Part shown: in pieces, positions 9,317-18,305 of the stretch
Position numbering within the stretch: position 1 is the stretch's first letter
Layout: the number at the start of each line of letters is the position of its first letter
Source: Pelagadaptatus aseana
Lineage (GTDB): Bacteria > Pseudomonadota > Gammaproteobacteria > Pseudomonadales > Cellvibrionaceae
Length of the DNA stretch: 64,000 nucleotides
Direction of reading: 5' to 3'
Assembly: GCA_040365065.1 (NCBI GenBank)
Contig: BAABNI010000009.1
Location: 98,893-162,892 of the forward strand
Notes under the pieces: generated by a model
Seen by the model: the letters and a program-made list of their open reading frames with translations, nothing else
Databases searched by the model: none
What the model was told of the DNA's origin: nothing
Made by a program: the position numbers and the translations under genes

Positions 9317-10318
9317 ATGTCGACACCGAGACTCGCCTACACCCCCGGAGAACCCGCCGGCATTGGTCCGGACCTGATCCTGCAACTGGCACAGCAGGGC
9401 TTTGATGCCGAGATTGTTACCATCACAGATCCGGCGCTGTTGCACGACAGGGCTCAATTACTTGGGCTAGACATTGAACTGACACCGTTCGACCCGCAGC
9501 AACCGGCCAGACCGCTGGCACCGGGTGAGCTGAGATACCTGCCACTGCCTCTGGCCGCCCCTGCCGCACCGGGGCAACTCAATCCGGCCAACGCCCGCTA
9601 CGTTCTCGAAAGCCTCAACCTGGCCATTGATGGCTGTGTCGATGGCACGTTTGACGGCTATGTCACCGGCCCGGCACACAAGGGCGTCATCAATGAGGCC
9701 GGCATACCCTTCAGCGGCCACACCGAATATCTGGCCGAGCGCACCCATACCAAGCGAGTGGTGATGATGCTCGCTACCGAGGGGCTGCGGGTGGCACTGG
9801 CCACCACCCACCTGCCCCTGAAAGACGTCGCCGGCGCCATCACCAGAGCCGGTCTGACCGAGGTAATCACCATCCTGCACCGCGATCTGGTGGATCATTT
9901 CGGTATTGCCAAGCCAAAGATTCTTGTCTGCGGCCTCAACCCCCACGCCGGAGAAGGCGGCCACATGGGGCGAGAAGAAATCGACACCATCGAGCCGACT
10001 CTGACCGAGTTGATTGGGCAGGGCATCAACCTGATCGGCCCCCTGCCCGCTGACACCCTGTTTACCCCAAAAGTACTTGAGGGCGCGGATGCGGTGCTCG
10101 CCATGTACCACGATCAGGGCCTGCCGGTACTGAAATTCAAAGGCTTTGGCGAGGCTGTCAATATCACCCTTGGGCTGCCCATCATTCGCACCTCGGTGGA
10201 TCACGGTACCGCACTGGATTTGGCCGGAAGCGGAAAAGCCGATGGCGGCAGCCTGCTAACCGCATTAAAATATGCCATGAATATGGTCAACGCCCGCAAG
10301 GCTCTGAACGACCTCTAA
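9317..10318 (+). CDS. pdxA: 4-hydroxythreonine-4-phosphate dehydrogenase
   Basis: NAD-dependent oxidation of 4-phosphohydroxy-L-threonine in DXP-dependent pyridoxal phosphate synthesis. The sequence starts MSTPRLAYTPGEPAGIGPDL. It contains VTGPAHKGVINEAGIPFSGHTEYL, LATTHLPLKDV, GLNPHAGEGGHMG with a metal-binding His, MYHDQGLPVLKF and IIRTSVDHGTALDLAG, all PdxA hallmarks. The ATG at 9317 is preferred over an upstream in-frame TTG (9305): it has a TGAGG Shine-Dalgarno 6 bp before it and the family begins at this point. It is followed 26 bp later by rsmA. Confidence 0.96.
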   Translation: MSTPRLAYTPGEPAGIGPDLILQLAQQGFDAEIVTITDPALLHDRAQLLGLDIELTPFDPQQPARPLAPGELRYLPLPLAAPAAPGQLNPANARYVLESLNLAIDGCVDGTFDGYVTGPAHKGVINEAGIPFSGHTEYLAERTHTKRVVMMLATEGLRVALATTHLPLKDVAGAITRAGLTEVITILHRDLVDHFGIAKPKILVCGLNPHAGEGGHMGREEIDTIEPTLTELIGQGINLIGPLPADTLFTPKVLEGADAVLAMYHDQGLPVLKFKGFGEAVNITLGLPIIRTSVDHGTALDLAGSGKADGGSLLTALKYAMNMVNARKALNDL

Positions 10319-10344
10319 ACCTATCGCTACCGAGCAACCCATCT

Positions 10345-11199
10345 ATGGCGAAACATTTTGCCTCAAAGCCAGCAGCCAAAAAGTCATCGGCTCAAGGCCT
10401 CAATGAGCACCGTGCGCGCAAGCGCTTCGGCCAGAACTTCCTCGAAGACGACGGCATTATCCGCCGCATCATCAAATGCATAAGCCCAAAAGCCGAAGAC
10501 AACCTTGTGGAGATCGGCCCGGGCAAGGGCGCCATCACCCAGCATCTGCTGGAGGCCTGCCCCACCCTTCAGGTGGTAGAGCTCGATCGCGATCTTATTC
10601 CGGTGCTGCTGTCGCAATTTATTGCCCGCTATCCCGACTTCAGCATCCATCAGCAGGATGCCTTGAAGTTCGATTTCAGCAGTCTGCTGGGAGAGCCGGC
10701 CAACCCCCTGCGGATTGTTGGCAACCTGCCTTACAACATTTCGACGCCACTGATCTTTCACCTGCTCAGCTACCATGGCCAGGTGCGCGACATGCACTTT
10801 ATGCTGCAAAAAGAAGTGGTGGATCGCATGGCCGCACAACCTGAGGAAAAAGCCTATGGGCGTCTGGGCATCATGGTGCAATATTACTGTCGAGTGGAAA
10901 ATCTGTTTGACGTCCCCCCCGAGAGCTTTAATCCCAGGCCCAAAGTCGACTCCGCCATTGTACGCCTGACACCTTATGAGCAACTGCCAGTGGTTGCCAA
11001 AGATGTGAAAACGCTGGAAAAGCTGGTCAACACCGCCTTTCAACAGCGCCGTAAAACTCTGCGCAATTCGCTCAAACAATTGATGCCGGCAGCCGCCATT
11101 GAGGCTCTGGATGTGGACACCGGCGTTCGCCCGGAAAATATCAGTCTGGCAGAGTACGTTCGTCTCAGCGACGCACTGTTTGAACTGGAACAAGGATAG
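10345..11199 (+). CDS. rsmA: 16S rRNA dimethyladenosine transferase
   Basis: Dimethylates the adjacent adenosines A1518 and A1519 in helix 45 of 16S rRNA using SAM. Visible motifs are RKRFGQNFLEDDGIIRRII, the SAM motif VEIGPGKGAITQHLL, QQDALKFDF, and the catalytic NLPYNIST. The C-terminal helical domain includes NTAFQQRRKTLRNSLK. Its 284 residues are slightly longer than E. coli KsgA because of a basic N-terminal extension (KHFASKPAAKKSSAQG). It lies between pdxA and apaH; the usual apaG is absent. Confidence 0.96.
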   Translation: MAKHFASKPAAKKSSAQGLNEHRARKRFGQNFLEDDGIIRRIIKCISPKAEDNLVEIGPGKGAITQHLLEACPTLQVVELDRDLIPVLLSQFIARYPDFSIHQQDALKFDFSSLLGEPANPLRIVGNLPYNISTPLIFHLLSYHGQVRDMHFMLQKEVVDRMAAQPEEKAYGRLGIMVQYYCRVENLFDVPPESFNPRPKVDSAIVRLTPYEQLPVVAKDVKTLEKLVNTAFQQRRKTLRNSLKQLMPAAAIEALDVDTGVRPENISLAEYVRLSDALFELEQG

Positions 11200-11217
11200 A
11201 GAAGGAAGAACCCATAA

Positions 11218-12063
11218 ATGGCGACCTATGCCGTTGGCGATATTCAGGGGTGCCTGACCCCGCTGCAATGCCTGCTGGAAAAAGTGGCATTCAACCCGGA
11301 AAAAGACCGTCTCTGGGTCGCCGGTGATCTGGTGAATCGCGGCCCGGATTCGCTGGGCACACTGCGCTACCTCTACAACATGCGCGCCTGCCTGACCGTG
11401 GTATTGGGCAATCACGACCTGCATTTGCTGGCAGTCGCCCATCACCAGCGCGCCCTGAACCGACAGGATACGCTGGACGAAATCCTAGACGCCCCCGATG
11501 GCAAAGAGTTACTCGAGTGGCTGCGCCAGCAACCCCTGGTGCACCATGATTCGGAACTGGGCTTCACCATGGTTCACGCCGGCATTCCCCCGCAATGGGA
11601 TATCCGTAAGGCACTGAAACGCTCAAGGCGAGTAGAAAAATATCTGCAGGGGCCGAAATTCAAACGCTTCCTGCGGGAGATGTACGGCAACCATCCGAGC
11701 AAGTGGCGCAGTACCCTGCACGGGATGAAGCGACTGCGAGTGATCACCAACTACTTTACCCGCATGCGTCTGTGTACCGCCGATGGCCGCCTCGACCTGA
11801 GTCACAAGGGATCGCCAAAAAATGCCCCCAAGGGCTACGCCCCCTGGTTTGAGCACAAAAAACGCAAGACCCGCAAAGACAAAATCATTTTTGGCCACTG
11901 GGCCGCTCTCGAAGGCCAAACCGGCACCAAGAATATCTACGCTCTGGATACCGGCTGCGTATGGGGCGGCAAGCTGACCATGATGCGCCTCGAAGATGAA
12001 GTCTTGTTCAGCTGCGACAGCGACGCCACTTTAGCGCCCCCGACAAGCCCGGATACAGCCTAA
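11218..12063 (+). CDS. apaH: Symmetrical bis(5'-nucleosyl)-tetraphosphatase
   Basis: Hydrolyses Ap4A to two ADP; a metallophosphatase that affects stress responses and Np4-capping of RNA. The metal-binding motifs are in order: YAVGDIQGCLTPL, VAGDLVNRGPDSLG, VVLGNHDLHLLAVA, then FTMVHAGIPPQWD and FGHWAALEG. Its 281 residues are normal. It begins 18 bp after rsmA with GAAGGAAG as ribosome-binding site. Its 3' end overlaps the convergent msrA by 4 bp, leaving no room for a separate terminator. Confidence 0.96.
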   Translation: MATYAVGDIQGCLTPLQCLLEKVAFNPEKDRLWVAGDLVNRGPDSLGTLRYLYNMRACLTVVLGNHDLHLLAVAHHQRALNRQDTLDEILDAPDGKELLEWLRQQPLVHHDSELGFTMVHAGIPPQWDIRKALKRSRRVEKYLQGPKFKRFLREMYGNHPSKWRSTLHGMKRLRVITNYFTRMRLCTADGRLDLSHKGSPKNAPKGYAPWFEHKKRKTRKDKIIFGHWAALEGQTGTKNIYALDTGCVWGGKLTMMRLEDEVLFSCDSDATLAPPTSPDTA

Positions 12064-12650
12064 CGGGACTGATCACCCCAGACCTGATTGAGGCGTTGAT
12101 CACGACCACAGTTGTGGCGATAGAACTTATAACGCAGCGGGTTTTTCTGATAGTAGTCCTGGTGGTAGTCTTCGGCCGGGTAAAAAACCGCAAAATCTTC
12201 TATCGGCACGACGATCTTGCCTGCCACATCCAGCTGCGCACGACTGGCTTCCGCTTGCTGCTTTTGCTCTTCGCTGTGAGCAAAAATGACCGGCCGATAG
12301 CTCCAACCCCGATCACAGAACTGCCCTTTGCTGTCGAGCGGATCGATATTTACCCAGTAGACCTCCAGCAATTGGCTGAAACTGATTTTGGCCGGGTCAT
12401 AAGCCACCTGCACCACTTCGGTATGACCGGTGTCACTAGTGACAACCTGCTTGTAGGTGGGATTAACCACATGGCCACCACTGAAGCCTGAGGTGGTACT
12501 AATGACCCCGTCAAGCTTGTCAAAAGGTGGCTCCATACACCAGAAACAACCGCCACCAAAGGTCGCCAGAGCGGTCTTAGGGGGTTCGGCAACAGCAGTC
12601 GCAGACAACAGTAGCAACAGATTAAGCAAGACAGCGGGGATGAACTTCAT
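12060..12650 (-). CDS. msrA: Peptide-methionine (S)-S-oxide reductase, exported
   Basis: Repairs the S-epimer of methionine sulfoxide in proteins. The active-site motif GGGCFWCMEPPFDKLDGV is present, followed by SGFSGGHVVNPTYKQVVTSDTGHTEVV and QLLEVYWVNIDPLDSKGQFCDRGWSYR. The C-terminal part has EDYHQDYYQKNP. An N-terminal hydrophobic stretch (MKFIPAVLLNLLLLLSATAVAE) reads as a signal peptide, so this copy probably acts in the periplasm, unlike cytoplasmic E. coli MsrA. It stands alone, convergent with apaH. Confidence 0.93.
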   Translation of the reverse strand: MKFIPAVLLNLLLLLSATAVAEPPKTALATFGGGCFWCMEPPFDKLDGVISTTSGFSGGHVVNPTYKQVVTSDTGHTEVVQVAYDPAKISFSQLLEVYWVNIDPLDSKGQFCDRGWSYRPVIFAHSEEQKQQAEASRAQLDVAGKIVVPIEDFAVFYPAEDYHQDYYQKNPLRYKFYRHNCGRDQRLNQVWGDQSR

Positions 12651-12729
12651 AGGGCTATACCGTTATTTTATTTTTGGTAATGCCTATGACCCATCCCCAC
12701 CTGATTGGTTTCGCCTGATACCGGAAAAA

Positions 12730-14751
12730 TCAGGACAACAGCGGCGCGATCACCAGACTGACGATCGCCATCACATTGATCAGAATATTCATGGCCGGGC
12801 CACTGGTGTCCTTGAACGGATCGCCCATGGTATCGCCGACAACGACCGCCTTGTGAACTTCCGACCCCTTGCCACCGAGATTGCCTTTTTCCACATATTT
12901 CTTGGCGTTATCCCAGGCACCACCAGCATTGGCCATGGTCAGCGCCAACAGCACACAACTGATCAGAGCGCCACCGAGCATGCCTCCGAGAGCCGCCGGG
13001 CCAATCCCAAAGCCCACCACCACAGGGGCAAACACCGCCAGCGCACCGGGCAACACCATCCGCTTGAGCGCCGCCTGGGTGGCAATGTCCACACAGCGGC
13101 CACTGTCAGGCTTGGCCTTGCCTTCCATCAATCCGGGAATTTCATGAAACTGGCGACGAATTTCCTTGATCATATCAAAGGCCGCATCGCCCACAGCGCG
13201 CATGGTAATGGCACTGACCAGAAACGGGAAAATACCACCCAGAAACATGCCCATCAGCACCAGCGGATTATTGATCTCCAGCGAGAAATCACTGACGTGC
13301 AGGGAAACCGTTTCAATGTAGGCCGCGATAATGGCCAGTGCGGCCAATCCGGCTGCACCAATCGCGAAGCCCTTGCCAATGGCCGCCGTGGTATTACCCA
13401 CTTCATCCAGACTGTCGGTGATATTGCGGGTCTCTTCACCCAACTCAGCCATCTCGGCGATCCCCCCGGCGTTATCCGCCACCGGGCCATAGGCATCAAT
13501 CGCCATGGTAATGCCGACAGTCGCCAGCATGCCTACGGCGGCTATGCCGACGCCGTAAACACCAGCGCCTTCGGGCAGTAAGGCACTGGTCGCAAAAATA
13601 ATACCGGCAATCACCAGCACCGGAATCACCACCGACTCCATACCGATCGCCAACCCGGCAATCATCACCGTCGCCGGCCCGGTTTCACCTCCCTCAGCAA
13701 TGGTTCTGACAGGTTTACCCCCGGTGTAGTACTCGGTTACCAGACCAATCAAGGCGCCACCAACGGCCCCACAAACCACACACCACCAGACATTGGCATG
13801 AATCCCAAGACTGTCGATCACCAGCCAGGCTGCAGCAATAAAGATTGCCGAGGCACCGATAGTGCCTATCCGCAGCGCCACCTCGGGAGATTTTGCCGCC
13901 GACATTTTCACCAACGCAATACCGGCAATGGAGCACAACAAACCAATGGATGCGAGCGCCAGTGGCGCGAACATCAATTCGCTGCGCTCAGCACCCAACT
14001 GCTGCAATGCAACCAGACTCATGGTGGATGCGATGGCAATGGTGGCGATCATGGAGCCGCAGTAGGACTCAAAGATATCTGATCCCATACCCGCCACATC
14101 TCCGACATTGTCACCAACGTTATCGGCGATTACGCCAGGATTGCGTGGATCATCTTCGGGAATGCCTGCCTCAACCTTGCCCACCAGATCGGCACCGACA
14201 TCGGCACTCTTGGTAAAGATACCGCCGCCGACACGAGAGAACAGCGCCACCGTCGAGGCGCCCATGCCAAAGCCATGAATGGCCTCGGCGTGTTCCGGAT
14301 CACCACCAAACAGCAGATACAGGCTGCCCAGACCAAGCAGGCCCATGGAAGCCACCACCAGCCCCATAATGGAGCCACCAAAGAAGGCCACACTGAGCGC
14401 CTCAGCGGCACCACTGTCTGCCGCTGCCACAGTGGTTCGCACATTGGCCTGAGTCGCGGTGTACATACCAATGTAACCGGCCAATGCTGAGCTTAATGCA
14501 CCCACAATAAAGGCCACCGGCGTGTGCCAGCTCTGAAAACCGATAAACAAGAGGATCACCAGCACCGCAGCAAACGCAAACAGGATGGTGTATTCGCGCT
14601 TCATAAACACCAGCGCCCCCTGATGGATGGCATCGGCAATCTCGGTCACCAGACCTTCACCCGCAGGGTGTTTTTTGACAATCCGATAAATAACAAAGGC
14701 GGCACACAGGCCCACCACCCCCAACAGGGGCGGCAACAGCAACATATCCAT
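12730..14751 (-). CDS. hppA: Membrane-bound ion-translocating pyrophosphatase (probably K+-dependent type)
   Basis: An integral membrane pump of about 16 helices coupling pyrophosphate hydrolysis to H+ or Na+ export. Diagnostic motifs include GGGIFTKSADVGADLVGKVE, EDDPRNPGVIADNVGDNVGD, DAYGPVADNAGGIAEM, and near the C-terminus VVVGDTMGDPFKDTSGP. The segment EVGNTTAAIGKGFAIG has Ala where K+-independent enzymes carry Lys, so the K+-dependent subfamily is inferred; whether H+, Na+ or both are pumped cannot be decided by eye. The start at 14751 (MDMLLLPP) has GGGAG 5 bp upstream and is preferred to an in-frame TTG at 14763. It is divergent from the soluble pyrophosphatase gene. Confidence 0.95.
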   Translation of the reverse strand: MDMLLLPPLLGVVGLCAAFVIYRIVKKHPAGEGLVTEIADAIHQGALVFMKREYTILFAFAAVLVILLFIGFQSWHTPVAFIVGALSSALAGYIGMYTATQANVRTTVAAADSGAAEALSVAFFGGSIMGLVVASMGLLGLGSLYLLFGGDPEHAEAIHGFGMGASTVALFSRVGGGIFTKSADVGADLVGKVEAGIPEDDPRNPGVIADNVGDNVGDVAGMGSDIFESYCGSMIATIAIASTMSLVALQQLGAERSELMFAPLALASIGLLCSIAGIALVKMSAAKSPEVALRIGTIGASAIFIAAAWLVIDSLGIHANVWWCVVCGAVGGALIGLVTEYYTGGKPVRTIAEGGETGPATVMIAGLAIGMESVVIPVLVIAGIIFATSALLPEGAGVYGVGIAAVGMLATVGITMAIDAYGPVADNAGGIAEMAELGEETRNITDSLDEVGNTTAAIGKGFAIGAAGLAALAIIAAYIETVSLHVSDFSLEINNPLVLMGMFLGGIFPFLVSAITMRAVGDAAFDMIKEIRRQFHEIPGLMEGKAKPDSGRCVDIATQAALKRMVLPGALAVFAPVVVGFGIGPAALGGMLGGALISCVLLALTMANAGGAWDNAKKYVEKGNLGGKGSEVHKAVVVGDTMGDPFKDTSGPAMNILINVMAIVSLVIAPLLS

Positions 14752-14877
14752 AATCACTCCCAAGTATCATTATTATTTGGGGGGCAACGACATCTTGATC
14801 CCTACCAAGAGTCTAGACTATGAATCTGGGCCCGTAGACGTTGGGCAATGCCGGGCAGACTCACACCAAGGTCGAAA

Positions 14878-14905
14878 TTGAGGTCGACCACATTTGTGAT
14901 AGAAT
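14878..14905 (+). promoter_or_regulatory. Predicted sigma-70 promoter of ppa
   Basis: TTGAGG, 16 bp spacer, then TAGAAT. The likely transcription start falls about 30 bp before the ppa ATG. Inferred from consensus only. Confidence 0.5.
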
Positions 14906-14941
14906 TGCGGCCTTTCTAAAATCAGCCATGGAATCAGTCAT

Positions 14942-15490
14942 ATGAGCCTGCATGAAGTACCCTCCGGCAAGAACCTGCCAGAAGAAATCAACGTTATCAT
15001 CGAGATCCCCCTGAACGGTGATCCCATCAAATACGAAGTGGACAAAGATTCTGGTGCCATCTTCGTTGATCGCATGCTGGGTACCGCCATGCACTACCCA
15101 TGTAACTACGGTTATGTTCCCCACACCCTGTGCGGTGACGGTGACCCGGTAGACGTTCTGGTTATCATGCCTCTGGCTCTGATCCCTGGCTCTGTTATTC
15201 GCTGCCGCCCAATCGGCGTTCTGCAAATGACCGATGAATCCGGTGAAGATGCCAAGGTTGTAGCGGTACCAGTAGACAAGATCACACCGCTGTACACCGG
15301 TGTTGAGTCTGTTCGCGATCTGCCTGAAATCACCCTGAACCAAATTGCCCACTTCTTTGAGCACTACAAAGACCTGGAAGCTGGCAAGTGGGTTAAGATC
15401 AACGGCTGGGGCGGCCCTCAGGATGCGCGTCAGGAAATCATGGATTCCGTTGAGCGCTTCAACAACGCCGAAGACAAGCCTCACTTCTGA
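14942..15490 (+). CDS. ppa: Soluble inorganic pyrophosphatase (family I)
   Basis: Hydrolyses cytosolic pyrophosphate released by biosynthesis. It shows EINVIIEIPLNGDPIKYEVDK, FVDRMLGTAMHYPCNYGYVPHTL, the metal-binding signature DGDPVDVLVI, and KDLEAGKWVKINGWGG. Its 182 residues are close to the E. coli enzyme (176). The base composition differs a little from its neighbours, with many GTT and TCT codons, as expected for a highly expressed gene. A strong terminator follows. Confidence 0.97.
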   Translation: MSLHEVPSGKNLPEEINVIIEIPLNGDPIKYEVDKDSGAIFVDRMLGTAMHYPCNYGYVPHTLCGDGDPVDVLVIMPLALIPGSVIRCRPIGVLQMTDESGEDAKVVAVPVDKITPLYTGVESVRDLPEITLNQIAHFFEHYKDLEAGKWVKINGWGGPQDARQEIMDSVERFNNAEDKPHF

Positions 15491-15511
15491 GTGCGCGCTT
15501 CGTGGTGATAC

Positions 15512-15540
15512 AAAAAAGGGGCTGTTAGCCCCTTTTTTAT
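15512..15540. terminator. Bidirectional terminator between ppa and the acidic protein gene
   Basis: AAAAAAGGGGCTGTTAGCCCCTTTTTT: a GGGGCT/AGCCCC stem with A and T runs on either side. It can serve ppa on the plus strand and the convergent gene ending at 15556 on the minus strand. Confidence 0.85.
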
Positions 15541-15555
15541 TGCCTTGCCGTTACC

Positions 15556-16353
15556 TCATTCTTCCAGCTCAATACCGGAAGTATCGGGCGGCGGCGGTGG
15601 GGCGGACGGTTTGATTTGTCCCATGTCACTGCCGGGCTCGGCCAGATCGATGGCCGACAGGTCCAGCTCCAATTCTACAAAGGCCTGCTTCTCCTCAGCG
15701 GCAAGCAAGTCTTCACCCACTTCACCCAGACTCAGATCACTGACATCCACGTCCACCACCGGCAGCTCGGCTATTTCTCCGGCATCGAGCAGGTTGCCTC
15801 CGGACTCTCTCAAACTGATATCCGATACATCCACCTCGACCGGCTGAACTTGCGAACGCTCATCGGGGCGCAACACATCGGCGCCCACCGGAGCCAAGCT
15901 CAAACCCGATGGATCACTCTCCTCTGACGCCCTGCTACTGGCAGCCTCTTCCTCCGCCTGGCGCTGCAACTCCTGTTCGGCCAAACGCTCAGCCATGGAC
16001 TTGCGCGGCGCCTGCGCTTGAGGTGTAGTAACGGGCGTTTGCGGTGTGGCAACGGCACTGGTTGCAGCAGGTGTCGCTCGGCGCGGAGCTGGTTTACGGG
16101 CCTGACGCTCAGCCAGCTTACCCGCTTCCATCAACTGCACATCGGCACCGGCCTGATTCAACGCCGCCACGTATTTATCCGCCACGGCCTTTTCCAGATT
16201 GCGCTTTAATGGCACCGCACCGCCGGCAAACAGACCATTGATTTTGGCTTCATCGGCTTTGAACAACTGCCCCAGACGCTGTTTCACCTCAACCAGATTT
16301 TTGCCGGGTAAAATGTCGCCACGAAACACAATATCGAATAGGGGTGTGGTCAC
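15556..16353 (-). CDS. Uncharacterised acidic protein coupled to a diguanylate cyclase
   Basis: A conserved-looking N-terminal domain (about 1-80: FDIVFRGDILPGKNLVEVKQ, then KRNLEKAVADKYVAALNQAGAD) is followed by an Ala/Gln/Glu-rich linker (80-145). The C-terminal tail is strongly acidic with repeated short motifs: VDVSDISL, VDVDVSDLSL and LDLSAIDL. It ends in a Pro run and GIELEE. I recognise the N-terminal domain from other gammaproteobacterial hypothetical proteins but know no function. The start overlaps the stop of the upstream GGDEF gene by 4 bp, so the two are probably made together. No signal peptide or membrane segment is evident. A partner or output role for the cyclase is only inferred. 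Confidence 0.6.
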   Translation of the reverse strand: MTTPLFDIVFRGDILPGKNLVEVKQRLGQLFKADEAKINGLFAGGAVPLKRNLEKAVADKYVAALNQAGADVQLMEAGKLAERQARKPAPRRATPAATSAVATPQTPVTTPQAQAPRKSMAERLAEQELQRQAEEEAASSRASEESDPSGLSLAPVGADVLRPDERSQVQPVEVDVSDISLRESGGNLLDAGEIAELPVVDVDVSDLSLGEVGEDLLAAEEKQAFVELELDLSAIDLAEPGSDMGQIKPSAPPPPPDTSGIELEE

Positions 16354-17375
16354 GACATCACTCCTTTTACCTGATTGCGCCCCGCGTGCTTGGCATCATA
16401 GAGGGCTTTATCCGCCCGCCGAAACAGTGTTTCAGCCACATCGCCCTCCAGATTGGCACTGACGCCAACCGAGACCGTCACAGGATCCAGAGTTTGCTGA
16501 TTATCACCCACAATCAAACGGGTTTTGGAAATACTGGCGACAATACTGCGTGCCAGACTCATGCCGCCGTCAAAATCGGTTTCCGGCAGGATAATGGCAA
16601 ACTCTTCACCGCCATAGCGGGCCAGAAGATCGCGCCCCTTGATCATCTTCTTCAACATCAACGCAACAAAGCGCAACACCTTGTCGCCAACCAAATGACC
16701 ATGGGTATCATTGAATTTCTTAAACTCATCGATATCCACCAGCAGCAGACAACAATTGTCTTCTGTGCTTTGGGCCTCGAATAGGTGCTCGCGGAATAAT
16801 TGATCGAAAGCCCGGCGATTGGCGACACCGGTCAACGGATCTTCCAGGGCGTGCTTTTCCAATTCGCCAAAGGCAGTCCTAAGCTCGGCCAGCTCCCGCT
16901 GCATTTTATCCAGTTCCTGCTTCGACGATGCGGCATTCTGACGAGCCTTCTCCGAGGCGTCGGCCAACAACGTCACCAGCATTTTCATGTCTTCGGCGTT
17001 GGGTATCTCATCGAGCTTTTGACCGCAGCTAGTCAGGACTGCATCGTAGGCATCCAGCTCTTCACTGAACTCGCCCACCACTTTATTGGAGAGCTGCTCG
17101 ATCAAGTGACCAATGGCCTCGCGCAGCAAATCCAGCTGGCGTCGATCGGAATCGATAAAATAGCAGGTATAAAGTTGCTCACAGAGTTCTTCAGAAAAAG
17201 CTATCTGGCGGGCCAGCAATTTATCGAGTTCTTTCGATAGCTGCGGCACACTGCCTTCAAGATGGTGATACCAAACCGTCAGATTCTGGGGCGTTGGCGC
17301 AATCTTTAACGGCCTCATTTGCTCCATAGCGCGCTCCACCAACTGAGCCGCTAAAGCAATGCGATTGTCACTCAT
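16350..17375 (-). CDS. GGDEF-domain diguanylate cyclase
   Basis: Predicted to make cyclic di-GMP. The N-terminal half (about 1-145) is helical and not assigned, followed by a coiled coil (about 145-180; KQELDKMQRELAELRTAFGE). The GGDEF domain starts at LEDPLTGVANRRAFDQLF; the catalytic motif is RYGGEEF and the domain ends DKALYDAKHAGRNQV. The position of the inhibitory I-site reads KGRD instead of RxxD, so product inhibition may be weakened. No membrane segment is seen, so it is likely cytoplasmic. It lies 5 bp downstream of cysE and overlaps the next gene by 4 bp, suggesting one transcript. Confidence 0.9.
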   Translation of the reverse strand: MSDNRIALAAQLVERAMEQMRPLKIAPTPQNLTVWYHHLEGSVPQLSKELDKLLARQIAFSEELCEQLYTCYFIDSDRRQLDLLREAIGHLIEQLSNKVVGEFSEELDAYDAVLTSCGQKLDEIPNAEDMKMLVTLLADASEKARQNAASSKQELDKMQRELAELRTAFGELEKHALEDPLTGVANRRAFDQLFREHLFEAQSTEDNCCLLLVDIDEFKKFNDTHGHLVGDKVLRFVALMLKKMIKGRDLLARYGGEEFAIILPETDFDGGMSLARSIVASISKTRLIVGDNQQTLDPVTVSVGVSANLEGDVAETLFRRADKALYDAKHAGRNQVKGVMS

Positions 17376-17379
17376 CTGT

Positions 17380-18219
17380 TTAATCCTTTAAATCCTGATC
17401 CATATCCAATGCCGGACTGTCACAACTTGGTCTGCCCACAATGCGCGCCGGCACACCGGCAACCGTGCTGTGGGACGGCACAGATTCGAGCACCACACTG
17501 CCACCACCAATTTTGACTCCGTCACCAACCGTAATATTGCCGAGCACTTTGGCACCGACACTGATCAGGACGCCATTGCCAATGGTGGGATGACGCTTAC
17601 CGGCAGCACAACCCGAACCTCCCAAAGTCACCCCGTGTAACATCGACACATCGTTGCCCAGCACGGCGGTTTCACCGATCACCACGCCAGTGGCATGATC
17701 GATCATGATGCCGCTGCCTATCCGGGCGCCCGGGTGAATATCCACCGAAAATGACTGGGATATCTGATTCTGAAAGTACATGGCCAAAGGTTTGCGCTGA
17801 TTACGCCACAGCCAGTGACTGACACGATAAGCCTGCAGCGAGTGATAACCCTTGAAATAGAGAAACGGCATGATGTACTTGTCACAGGCCGGGTCGCGAT
17901 CGTAGTAGGCCAGCAAATCCGCACGCATCGCCTGACCAATTGCCGGGTCGGACGCAAGTGCCTCTTCAAAGACTTCGCGTATGGTCATCGCTGGCACCGT
18001 ATTGCTGCCCAGCAAATTGGCTAACTGGTAACTGATGGCCGCTTCAAAGTTGCTGTGATTGAGAACCGCGGCGTGGTAATAGCTGGCCAGCACCGGTTCC
18101 GACTCGCTGCCCTCGCGGGCCTCCCGGCGTAACCGTTGCCATACGTTGTCTTCGACGCTGTCACCAGCGGTATTTTCTGTAGTCAGTACCGAGGCCGGCA
18201 CTGCAATTTCGGGTTTCAT
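17380..18219 (-). CDS. cysE: Serine O-acetyltransferase
   Basis: Transfers acetyl from acetyl-CoA to serine, the committed step of cysteine synthesis, in the cytoplasm. The N-terminal helical domain (DNVWQRLRREAREG, HAAVLNHSNFEAAISYQLANLL) leads to the left-handed hexapeptide-repeat domain (GARIGSGIMIDHATGVVIGETAVLG, then HPTIGNGVLISVGAKVLG). The catalytic His region IDHATG is intact. The C-terminus ends with acidic residues rather than the Ile of E. coli CysE. Size (279) is normal for the family. Confidence 0.95.
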   Translation of the reverse strand: MKPEIAVPASVLTTENTAGDSVEDNVWQRLRREAREGSESEPVLASYYHAAVLNHSNFEAAISYQLANLLGSNTVPAMTIREVFEEALASDPAIGQAMRADLLAYYDRDPACDKYIMPFLYFKGYHSLQAYRVSHWLWRNQRKPLAMYFQNQISQSFSVDIHPGARIGSGIMIDHATGVVIGETAVLGNDVSMLHGVTLGGSGCAAGKRHPTIGNGVLISVGAKVLGNITVGDGVKIGGGSVVLESVPSHSTVAGVPARIVGRPSCDSPALDMDQDLKD

Positions 18220-18305
18220 GCTTATCCTTTATGAGCAATTACTGCGCCCTTGGCGCTGCATTACACCGCCACTATTGTGTCTATTATAGGGCTCTCACCA
18301 CAGGT

